Positions 43,324 through 50,083 of a DNA stretch of 64,000 nucleotides are shown here, one piece after another. The stretch covers positions 3,660,501 to 3,724,500 of the forward strand of contig NZ_CP041217.1 in NCBI RefSeq assembly GCF_006542275.1, written 5' to 3'. Source of the stretch: Saccharibacillus brassicae. GTDB lineage: Bacteria > Bacillota > Bacilli > Paenibacillales > Paenibacillaceae. A program made the position numbers and the translations under genes. The notes beneath the pieces were generated by a model. It saw only the letters and a program-made list of their open reading frames with translations. It ran no database searches and was not told the DNA's origin. Position 1 is the stretch's first letter; each line of letters opens with the position of its first letter.

Positions 43324-44526
43324 ATGCACAAGCCGACCACCAGCAAAGTACGCAAACGTATCCTGATTCTCGCCGCTGCGGCGCTGATTCTCTCGCCGTC
43401 GCTGAACCTGCCGGCCGCGAAAGCGCAAACGGCCGCCCCTTCGAACTCATCCGGGGCTTCCGCCGCCCCTTCGCCCGGCGAGACCGTTTCGCCTCAAGCG
43501 GCGCCGACCGGCGAAGCCGCCGTGCCGGCTTCGGGCGAAACGTCCGCTGCCGCGGCTCCGTCCGCTTCGACGCCGACCGCGGCGTCTGACGTCGAGCCTG
43601 CCGCCGTCGATCCGGCCGTGACGCCGGCCCAGCCGGCGCTCGTACCGTCGACCCGGCCGGTGACCCGGCCGACGACGCCGTCGACCGGAACGCCGTCGCC
43701 GACAACGCCGTCCACGCCGCCTTCGGGCACGCCGTCGCCGACAACGCCGACGACTCCGCCGGCCGGAACGCCGTCGACGGTCAAGCCGACGACTCCGCCA
43801 ACCGGAACGCCGTCGACCGTCAAACCGACGACTCCGCCGGCCGGAACGCCGTCGACGGTCAAGCCAACGACTCCGCCAGCCGGAACGCCGTCGACCGTCA
43901 AACCGACGACCCCGGCCGTGCCTGCGGTGCCGGACCCGTTCTACGATATTCTCAAGGACCCGAACCGCGAAGCGATTCTGGCCCTGTACGAAGCCGAGAT
44001 CGTCAAGCCGGCCAAAGACCGCAAGTTCCGCCCGCAAGCGGAAATCGGCCGGGCCGACTTTAGCGTTATTCTGGGCCGGGCGATGAACGCGAACGGCAGC
44101 ATTTTCGACGTTTATTTCACGGACCCGATCCCCGATTGGGCGATCCGTTACGTCGGCGGCCTGACGGCGGCCGGCCTCTACGAAGGCTATCTGGACGGCG
44201 ACGTTTTCGGACCGAAACAGCCGGTCACGCGCGCCGAAGCGGCGGCCATGGTCGCCCGCGCCGCGCATCTGGAATCGCAGCCGCTGCCCGAAGGTCTGGG
44301 CGGCGTCGGCAATATTCCGGTCTGGGCGCTCGACGACGTGGGCGCCGCCTATGCGGCCGGCCTGATCGTGCCGACCGAGACGGGCACGCTGAACCCGAAC
44401 AAAAAGGTCACGCGCAGCGAGATGGCCGCCATGGTCGCGCCTCTGCTTGAAGCCGATGCGTTCACCGCGCCGGTCGAAGTCGAAGAAAACGACGACACGC
44501 GGCCGCCGACGATGCCTCCGCTCTAA
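43324..44526 (+). CDS. S-layer homology (SLH) domain surface protein
   Basis: A 400-residue exported protein: signal peptide (about 1-34, ending AKA), an Ala/Ser/Pro-rich region, a Pro/Thr linker built of 13-residue repeats (PPAGTPSTVKPTT, about 143-196), then an SLH region (about 205-380) with two good SLH motifs (AIRYVGGLTAAGLYEGYLDG with TRAEAAAMVAR, and TRSEMAAMVAPLL at the end) and one weaker. SLH domains bind pyruvylated secondary cell-wall polymer. AAAGGAGGAG precedes the ATG. Probably a cell-wall-anchored spacer or S-layer-associated protein. Confidence 0.88.
   Translation: MHKPTTSKVRKRILILAAAALILSPSLNLPAAKAQTAAPSNSSGASAAPSPGETVSPQAAPTGEAAVPASGETSAAAAPSASTPTAASDVEPAAVDPAVTPAQPALVPSTRPVTRPTTPSTGTPSPTTPSTPPSGTPSPTTPTTPPAGTPSTVKPTTPPTGTPSTVKPTTPPAGTPSTVKPTTPPAGTPSTVKPTTPAVPAVPDPFYDILKDPNREAILALYEAEIVKPAKDRKFRPQAEIGRADFSVILGRAMNANGSIFDVYFTDPIPDWAIRYVGGLTAAGLYEGYLDGDVFGPKQPVTRAEAAAMVARAAHLESQPLPEGLGGVGNIPVWALDDVGAAYAAGLIVPTETGTLNPNKKVTRSEMAAMVAPLLEADAFTAPVEVEENDDTRPPTMPPL
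43750..43917. repeat. 39-bp coding tandem repeat in the SLH protein gene
   Basis: About four copies of a 39-bp unit (GCCGGAACGCCGTCGAC...GTCAAGCC...ACGACTCCG) coding the 13-residue Pro/Thr repeat. Codon differences between copies (GACGGTC against GACCGTC) alternate. Confidence 0.85.
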
Positions 44527-44549
44527 GGCGAAGCAGGTGATTCTGCGGA

Positions 44550-44629
44550 GCGGCCTTCCTCGCGCATGCTTCACTCATGCAAAAGCGAGGGCCGCGTAAA
44601 GGGCTTCGATCGCGCCAGGATCGAAGCCC
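44550..44629 (+). terminator. Double hairpin after the SLH gene
   Basis: Hairpin 1 pairs GCGGCC and CCTCGC (44550-44563) with GCGAGGGCCGC (44585-44595) and holds an inner GCATG/CATGC. Hairpin 2 is the perfect 11-bp pair GGGCTTCGATC/GATCGAAGCCC (44601-44629). Neither is followed by a long T run, so termination is uncertain. Confidence 0.55.
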
Positions 44630-44653
44630 GACCCCGCGGCGGAAAAGTATTTC

Positions 44654-44914
44654 AAAAAGCCCGTCTCCTGGAGGAGACGGGCTCAGGCTGTCGAGAAAGT
44701 CCTATACGTATGAGAAGCTTGTCGACTGCGGGAGAAATTCGTTCCGGTCGCGTGTTGAAATCAGGAAAAAGGATCAAATTTTAATGGGATTTTCCTGGTT
44801 TCAAAGGCGAACGCTGGCGCTCCTACACTGAATTTCTCCCTCCGCTTCCTCACTTTGTTCAGAATCAGACTTTCTCGACACGTTGAGCCCGTCTCCTGGA
44901 GGAGACGGGCTTTT
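44654..44914. mobile_element. Nested inverted-repeat (MITE-like) element with duplicated terminator hairpin
   Basis: Two identical 26-bp palindromes (AGCCCGTCTCCTG and its complement) at 44658-44683 and 44886-44911 flank a 202-bp core. The core has 13-bp terminal inverted repeats TGTCGAGAAAGTC (44689-44701, 44868-44880), then GGGAGAAATTC/GAATTTCTCCC (44730, 44830) and 15-bp arms TTGAAATCAGGAAAA against TTTTCCTGGTTTCAA (44755, 44790). There is no coding frame. The left palindrome keeps its leading A run and the right one its T run, so removal of core plus one palindrome would restore a standard terminator. Confidence 0.7.
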
Positions 44915-44927
44915 AGTGTTCCGTGCG

Positions 44928-45027
44928 CGAACCGTGCGTGATCCCTGCGCAAACCCTACGTGATCCGTGCGTATTTTCTGTACGAACCCTGCGCGAACCC
45001 TGCGTGTTCCCTACGTATTCCCTATGC
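44928..45027. repeat. Degenerate 11-bp tandem array
   Basis: About nine units of 11 bp of the type CGAACCCTGCG, TGATCCCTGCG, CAAACCCTACG, TGTTCCCTACG, TATTCCCTATG. Non-coding, between the MITE-like element and element E5. Confidence 0.8.
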
Positions 45028-45111
45028 GCAAAAAGCCGGATTTATCGCTCCTTTCGCATGGCATACCCGACGCACTACTGCACCTGCACTTCGCAACGTC
45101 GCGCAGCCTGC

Positions 45112-45150
45112 ACCTAACACCTAACGTCTAACGCCTAACGTCTAACGTCT
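45112..45150. repeat. CTAACGNC octamer-type repeat leading into element E5
   Basis: Successive CTAACACC, TAACGTC, TAACGCC, TAACGTC and TAACGTC words run directly into the TAACGAATCC opening of E5 unit 1, as if the tandem array had grown from the element's first word. Confidence 0.65.
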
Positions 45151-45332
45151 AACGAATCCTCTTATCGCTATTTGCCGTTATTTCGCTTTTTTGCGAATCT
45201 AACGAATCCTCATATCCTTATTCGTCCCGATAAGGTCGATTCCGGGTCTATTCGCACCCCATAGCGTTCTGACGATTCGTTAAAATGTCGAAAAGCGAAT
45301 AAAACGGCAAATAGCGTGACCAGGATTCGTTA
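45150..45332. repeat. Four-unit element E5 (TAACGAATCC family)
   Basis: Units of 26 bp start at 45150, 45200, 45257 and 45307 (spacings 50, 57, 50). Units 1 and 2 start TAACGAATCCTC; units 3 and 4 end CGATTCGTTA and GGATTCGTTA. Unit 4 is the reverse complement of unit 1 across CTAACGAATCC and CGCTATTTG, so the element is a large dyad. Confidence 0.8.
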
Positions 45333-45467
45333 GCATGGCGTGTTCGAGCGTTAAGCGCTGCTAAACGTTGTTAAGCGTCGCTACAGCTACATGCGGCAAC
45401 TCTCTTCGCGCATAAAAATCGTTTTTCTTTTCATGGACGCGGCGTAGCTTTTTCCGAAAAGGTTTTA

Positions 45468-45498
45468 TATAATAAAAACAGCAATTAAAGCGTTTACA
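45468..45498 (+). promoter_or_regulatory. Promoter -10 and cre (CcpA) site of the GH3 gene
   Basis: TATAAT at 45468-45473 is followed 11 bases later by TTAAAGCGTTTACA (45485-45498). The reverse complement of that word, TGTAAACGCTTTAA, matches the catabolite-responsive element consensus WTGNAANCGNWWNCA with one mismatch. A cre just past the start point would give CcpA repression by roadblock. No good -35. Confidence 0.65.
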
Positions 45499-45544
45499 TA
45501 GCGAGCGGCTTAGAGCGCGCCAACCAAAGGGGGACGTACAGAAC

Positions 45545-47917
45545 ATGACGTACAAAGACGCATCCAGACCGATCGGCGAACGATTGGACCATCTGCTGGA
45601 TCAGATGACGCTGCACGAGAAAGTCGCGCAGCTCACTTCCGCGCGGACCGGGAGCATGATCTCGGACGTGCAAAATTTCGTGTTTTCCGCAGAGCTGACG
45701 AACAAGAATGTGCCGCACGGCTGCGGATACATCAGCCGGATCGGCGGGGCGACCGATCTGCTCCCGGCGGAGATGGCGCGCGCGATGAACACGATCCAGA
45801 AGCATTTCGTGGAAGAGACGCGGCTCGGCATTCCGGTGCTGTTCATGACCGAAGCGACCTCGGGCGTGCTCAGCCGCAACCATACGCTGTTCCCGCAGAA
45901 CATCGGCGCCGGCGCCATGTTCGACGAAGAACCGATCCGCCGCATGGGCGACGCGATGCGCCGCGAGATGCTCGCGACCGGCGAACGCTGGGCGCTTGGC
46001 CCGGTCGTCGACGTCATTCGCGACCACCGCTACGGCCGCTACGAAGAATCGTTCGGCGAAGACGCATACCTGGTCAGCCAATACGGCACCGCCTACGTGC
46101 GCGGCCTGCAGTCCGAAGACCTGACGCAGGGCATTATCGCGACGCTCAAGCATTTCGTGGCGCAGGGCATCAGCGACGGCGGCCGCAACTGCGGACCGGT
46201 GCATGTGACGGACCGCGAGCTGCTGGACGAATACGCGGTGCCGTTCGAAGCGGCGATCCGCGATGCGGGCGCGCTGTCGGTCATGGCCGCGTATCACGAG
46301 ATCGACCAGATTCCGGTGCACGCGTCCGCCCCTATTTTGCGCGACATGCTCCAGGGCCGACTGGGCTTCGAAGGGTTGACCGTCTCGGACGGCAACGGTA
46401 TCCAACTGATCCAATCGTTCCAGGAATACTGCGAGACGCAGGAACAGGCAGTGAAGCTTGCGCTGGAAGCGGGCATCGAATGCGAGCTGGACTTCATGTT
46501 CGAGAAATATTTGCCGGGCTTGGTGGAGAGCGGGCAGGTAGAAGCGGAACTCGTCGACGACGCGGTGCGCAAAGTGCTGGATCTCAAGTTCCGGCTCGGC
46601 CTGTTCGACCGTCCTTACGTGGACGAAGACGCCGTGGACGCATCCGTCTGCACGCCCGACATGGTCGAGCTGTCCAAAGAAATGGCGCTGCGCACGATGA
46701 CGCTGCTCAAGAACGAAGACGGCCTGCTGCCGCTCAAGCCGTCCGTGCGCAAAGTCGCCGTGATCGGACCGCTCGCCCACGTCAAAGAGTTCGGCTACAG
46801 CGATTATTCGTATCCGGCGCATATCGAAGACATGTACTACCATTCCGAAGGGCTGACCGAAGAAGAAGTGCTGGCCCGGACGCTCTTTTTCAAGAAAAAA
46901 GGGACCCGTTACGAAGATCTGTACCATCAGGACATGCCGACCGTGTACGAAGCTCTGCAAAGCGCGCTGCCGGACGCCGAAGTGGTCTATAAGACGGGTA
47001 TCAAGGACACGACCGATTACAACGGCGAAGCCGATTTCGACCAGATCGAAGAAGCGGTGGAAGCGGCGAAGGACGCGGACGTCATCATCGCCGTCTGCGG
47101 CGACACGAGCGGTATGGGACGCGAGAACGACAGCGGCGAATCGACGGACCGCGTAGAGATCTGCCTGTCGCATGAGCAGAAAAAATTGCTGCGTGCGCTC
47201 CAGGCAACCGGCCGTCCGGTCGTGCTGGTGCTGTGCAACGCGCGTCCGCTCGAACTGCTCGAAGAGAGCCAGTCGATGCACGCGATCCTCGAAGCCTGGA
47301 AGCCGGGCATGCGCGGTGCGGAAGCGATCGCCGAGACGCTCGTCGGCACATACAATCCGGGCGGCAAGCTGTCTGTCACGCTGCCCAAAGCGCTCGGCCA
47401 ACTGCCGGTGCATTATTCGCAGCTCGCGACCGGACACAAGCAGTTCTGGCGCGGCAAATATTTGGAGATGGACCTGGCGCCGCTGTATCCGTTCGGCTAC
47501 GGCTTGAGCTACACGAGTTTCGAAGCGGAGAACGTCCGGTTCGAGCAGGCGGCCGACGGCATCAAGGTGACGGCGGACGTGGTGAACAGCGGAGAGCGCG
47601 AAGGCGATCAGGTCGTGCAGGTGTACGTGCGCAAGAAATACGCCAGCGTCCTGCAGCCGGAGCGCGAACTGAAAGCGTACAAACGCGTGAGCATCCCGGC
47701 CGGCGGCCGCGTATCGCTGGAATTCGCGATCGCGTTCGATTCGATCGGCTACCACGACCGCGACCTGAAGCTTGTGCTGGAGAACGTGAAGCTCGACGTC
47801 ATGCTCGGCTTCTCTTCGCAGGACATCAAGGCGGAAGAGACGTTCAAGCTTGAATTCGACGGCGGAAAACGGCAGATCGGACGACGGGTGTTCGGGAATT
47901 CGGCGACGATCGTATAA
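45545..47917 (+). CDS. Glycoside hydrolase family 3 beta-glycosidase
   Basis: A 790-residue GH3 enzyme without signal peptide, so probably cytoplasmic and acting on imported oligosaccharides. It has the (alpha/beta)8 domain (about 15-370) with GPVVDVIRDHRYGRYEESFGED-type segment and KHFVAQG, and the nucleophile Asp in LTVSDGNGI (SDG replaces the common SDW). The alpha/beta sandwich follows (about 380-610, LKNEDGLLPLK, AVCGDTSGMGREND), then a fibronectin-III-like C-terminal domain (about 660-780). AAAGGGGGA precedes the ATG. Likely a beta-glucosidase or xylosidase under carbon catabolite control through the cre site at 45485. Confidence 0.92.
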   Translation: MTYKDASRPIGERLDHLLDQMTLHEKVAQLTSARTGSMISDVQNFVFSAELTNKNVPHGCGYISRIGGATDLLPAEMARAMNTIQKHFVEETRLGIPVLFMTEATSGVLSRNHTLFPQNIGAGAMFDEEPIRRMGDAMRREMLATGERWALGPVVDVIRDHRYGRYEESFGEDAYLVSQYGTAYVRGLQSEDLTQGIIATLKHFVAQGISDGGRNCGPVHVTDRELLDEYAVPFEAAIRDAGALSVMAAYHEIDQIPVHASAPILRDMLQGRLGFEGLTVSDGNGIQLIQSFQEYCETQEQAVKLALEAGIECELDFMFEKYLPGLVESGQVEAELVDDAVRKVLDLKFRLGLFDRPYVDEDAVDASVCTPDMVELSKEMALRTMTLLKNEDGLLPLKPSVRKVAVIGPLAHVKEFGYSDYSYPAHIEDMYYHSEGLTEEEVLARTLFFKKKGTRYEDLYHQDMPTVYEALQSALPDAEVVYKTGIKDTTDYNGEADFDQIEEAVEAAKDADVIIAVCGDTSGMGRENDSGESTDRVEICLSHEQKKLLRALQATGRPVVLVLCNARPLELLEESQSMHAILEAWKPGMRGAEAIAETLVGTYNPGGKLSVTLPKALGQLPVHYSQLATGHKQFWRGKYLEMDLAPLYPFGYGLSYTSFEAENVRFEQAADGIKVTADVVNSGEREGDQVVQVYVRKKYASVLQPERELKAYKRVSIPAGGRVSLEFAIAFDSIGYHDRDLKLVLENVKLDVMLGFSSQDIKAEETFKLEFDGGKRQIGRRVFGNSATIV

Positions 47918-47950
47918 AAAAGGGCAAGAGATCATTAGACGTCATTGCGC

Positions 47951-47981
47951 AAGGAGCATCCGTTTGAGATGCTTCTTTTTT
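47951..47981 (+). terminator. Intrinsic terminator of the GH3 gene
   Basis: AAGGAGCATC pairs with GATGCTTCTT (one G-U) around CGTTTGA and is followed by a T run. Confidence 0.88.
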
Positions 47982-48025
47982 TATTTGAAGGACTCTTTTT
48001 TAATCGAATGCGTTAAGATGTCTTA

Positions 48026-48053
48026 CAAAATGTCATTTTGCGTGTGATATAAT
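48026..48053 (+). promoter_or_regulatory. Promoter and candidate operator of the toxin-antitoxin pair
   Basis: The extended -10 TGATATAAT ends at 48053. Just upstream, CAAAATG-T-CATTTTG (48026-48040) is a perfect 7-bp dyad in the spacer/-35 position, well placed for autorepression by an antitoxin. Confidence 0.65.
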
Positions 48054-48089
48054 GAGTGATAGAGAAGGTGCTAAGAAAGGAGAACAAAA

Positions 48090-48530
48090 ATGGAACTCAC
48101 AAGCGAACAGGCACGGCGCCAAGAAGGGCACAAGATCAATCAAACCGCGTCCACTTTGGGCAATATCGATTTTTTTATGAATAACGTCATGAACATAAGC
48201 GAAGCGACCCGCAAAAACAAACTGGCTTTGGTGTTGGAGGAGTTTTCGACCGAAGACGGCGAAGAGAACGTCTATATTATTCAAAACAGCAAGAAAAAAG
48301 AAGCGGCCGGAGTCGTCACCAGCTTGCGGCACTATCGCGCCAAAGAAGAGAGGCTCAAGGAACTGCAGGATGAACTTTTGCGTCTCAGCGAAGAAAATCT
48401 GATGCTCAAAGCGAAGGAAAGAGAACATCAGCCTTCATTGTCGTTTGCGGAAGCCGTACAAAATATGCAGCTTGACGAAGAGGATTTGAAAGATATTTTC
48501 GATCATGCGGACGAGGTGAACATTGACTGA
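48090..48530 (+). CDS. Putative antitoxin of a RelE-like module
   Basis: A 146-residue protein with no recognised DNA-binding family. The N-terminal half (about 1-75) is mixed; a predicted coiled coil (about 84-112, RLKELQDELLRLSEENLML) is followed by an acidic C-terminal segment (LDEEDLKDIFDHADE) that could wrap the toxin. AAAGGAG lies seven bases before the ATG. The stop overlaps the toxin start by one base (TGATG), the usual coupling. It is unusually long for an antitoxin. Base composition is more AT-rich than neighbours, which suggests transfer. Confidence 0.68.
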   Translation: MELTSEQARRQEGHKINQTASTLGNIDFFMNNVMNISEATRKNKLALVLEEFSTEDGEENVYIIQNSKKKEAAGVVTSLRHYRAKEERLKELQDELLRLSEENLMLKAKEREHQPSLSFAEAVQNMQLDEEDLKDIFDHADEVNID

Positions 48531-48901
48531 TGTCTTCGGAATCCTATATTCAACCGTTTATCGAACAAATGATTCGAAATTATCGGGTGGACATTCGTTT
48601 CAAACAGGGAGTGCTGACGGAAGATCTGGCGGATTATCCGAAAGGGGATCTCAAACTTATTCTGAAAGCGATTTTGAAGCGGTTTAAGACGAACTCGAAT
48701 CCGCACGATACCGTTCCGGGGTGGGTGCTGCACGGCGACTTGAAAGGCGCGTACAAAATTCGTTTGTTGGACGAAGGCATTCGGATCGTTTATCGAATTG
48801 CCGAAGAACGGGCAGATGTTACGATCGTGGAGATCTACGCCGTAGGTCCGAGGAAAAACGAAATGGCTTATCAAATCGCAAAAAACAGAAAAGATTGGTG
48901 A
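48530..48901 (+). CDS. Putative RelE/ParE-superfamily toxin
   Basis: A 123-residue basic protein. The C-terminal 55 residues have the RelE-fold pattern: WVLHGDLKGAYKIRLLDEG, IRIVYRIAEERADVTIVEI, then YAVGPRKNEMAYQIA, where Arg/Lys and Tyr near the end resemble ribonuclease residues of RelE toxins. The N-terminal 55 residues (YIQPFIEQMIRNYRVDIRFK) form a helical extension not usual in RelE. The start overlaps the antitoxin stop. Activity (mRNA cleavage) is inferred from fold only. Confidence 0.72.
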   Translation: MSSESYIQPFIEQMIRNYRVDIRFKQGVLTEDLADYPKGDLKLILKAILKRFKTNSNPHDTVPGWVLHGDLKGAYKIRLLDEGIRIVYRIAEERADVTIVEIYAVGPRKNEMAYQIAKNRKDW

Positions 48902-48913
48902 GGACGACCCAAT

Positions 48914-48967
48914 AAAAAAGAGGCCTCCGATATCAGGATTTCGATTCGGAGGCCTTGTTCTTTTTTT
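48914..48967. terminator. Bidirectional terminator between toxin and SDR genes
   Basis: AGGCCTCCGA and TCGGAGGCCT are exact arms, with an A run on the left and T runs on the right, serving both convergent genes. The SDR stop codon lies at its right edge. Confidence 0.88.
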
Positions 48968-49766
48968 AACCCACAAACAGCGATTCCGCTCCGTCGATAT
49001 GCACGACGGCGCCGCTGATATGGTCGGATTCTTCCGACGAGAGGAACAGCACGAGGTTTGCGACCTGCTCGGGCTTGCCGTTGCCTTCGGGCAGAGGGAC
49101 GGTGCCTTCCGGGTATTCGACAGGCTTCGTGTTCATGTCGTCGGCTTCCGGCTCTTTGTCTTCGCTGCTGAAAATGTTCGTGTCGATCGTGCCGGGAGCG
49201 ACGACGTTCACGCGAATATTCGACGGCGCCAGCTCGAACGCGGCCATTTGGCCGAAGGCGGCGATCGACGCTTTGGACGTGCTGTAGGCGGAGAAGCCTT
49301 TTTGGGAAAAGACGCGCGTGCCGCTGAGCGAACTCGTAAGCACGATGCTGCCTTTGCCGGCTTCCTTGAGATAAGGAATCGCGTATTTGACACTCGTGAA
49401 CGTGCCTTTGACGTTGTTCGTGATCGTCTCGTCCCACTCGTCGTCTTCGATCGATTCGATCGGTCCGACGACGCCGAGGATGCCGGCGTTGGCGAAGAGG
49501 GTATCGATCCGCCCGTATGTGGACACGACTTCTTTGAGCGCTTCGCGGTACTGGGCAGGGGCGGAGATGTCGACGGTCAGCGCGATCGCCTGGCCGCCGG
49601 CGGCTTCGATCTCGGCGCGGACGCTTTCGACGAACTGCGAATCGCGGTCGATCAGCGCCACGCGGGCGCCTTCTTCGGCCAGCCGCAGCGCGGCGGCCCG
49701 GCCGATGCCGGAACCGGCTCCGGTCACGACGGATACTTTTTCGCTCATTCTTGGAGAATTGGACAT
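48966..49766 (-). CDS. Short-chain dehydrogenase/reductase
   Basis: A 266-residue classical SDR. The nucleotide motif is VTGAGSGIGRAAA (about 13-25), NAG is in LFANAGILG, Ser in VLTSSLSGTRV, and the YxxxK pair in FSAYSTSKASIAA. AAGGAG lies nine bases before ATG 49766; the in-frame GTG at 49775 has no spacing. Asp in ALIDRDS after the second strand suggests NAD rather than NADP. An insertion (SSEDKEPEADDMN) lies near the substrate lid. Substrate unknown. Confidence 0.9.
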   Translation of the reverse strand: MSNSPRMSEKVSVVTGAGSGIGRAAALRLAEEGARVALIDRDSQFVESVRAEIEAAGGQAIALTVDISAPAQYREALKEVVSTYGRIDTLFANAGILGVVGPIESIEDDEWDETITNNVKGTFTSVKYAIPYLKEAGKGSIVLTSSLSGTRVFSQKGFSAYSTSKASIAAFGQMAAFELAPSNIRVNVVAPGTIDTNIFSSEDKEPEADDMNTKPVEYPEGTVPLPEGNGKPEQVANLVLFLSSEESDHISGAVVHIDGAESLFVG

Positions 49767-50083
49767 GGGATTCACTCCTTCTGAGAGATTTCTGCAGTCT
49801 TTTTAAAAGTTACCCGTTCGAAAAAGGGTTAATCACGCATAAATATGCGAAATTTTAACTTTCTGGCGTCAAATGAAGTTAGTGTGCCGAAGGGAAGGGT
49901 AAATAATGGCTAATCGATGCAATATGTAAGGAAAGACGCAGCGGTTTGTAAAAAGGTTAACGATTGTCAGCCCGATGTCAGCCGCGATTCGCTATAATGG
50001 AACTTGTCGCTTGCCCGCCTGTTCGTCAAAATGTTCACGTTTGTTTTTTTGCCAATACTGCTGCCCGGTTCGGAGGAATGATC
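49767..50083. other. Intergenic region between SDR and exporter genes
   Basis: 317 bases, AT-richer than average. Apart from the two dyads at 49836-49881 there is a TATAAT at 49993-49998 without a well-spaced -35 (TTGTCA at 49964 is 23 bases away). No gene seen. Confidence 0.5.
49836..49881. promoter_or_regulatory. Two operator-like dyads between SDR and ABC exporter genes
   Basis: CGCATA-AA-TATGCG (49836-49849) is a perfect palindrome, and TAACTT...AAGTTA (49856-49881) is a second pair. They lie 70-115 bases before the SDR start and about 200 before the exporter. The binding regulator is unknown. Confidence 0.45.

Noticed and set aside
44654..44914. A complete insertion sequence
   Set aside because: The core is about 200 bp with no transposase frame, so only a MITE-like element can be claimed.
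45494..47935. Minus-strand open frame of 813 codons
   Set aside because: Exact antisense of the GH3 gene, which has clear catalytic motifs. Composition of the antisense product is typical of a shadow frame.
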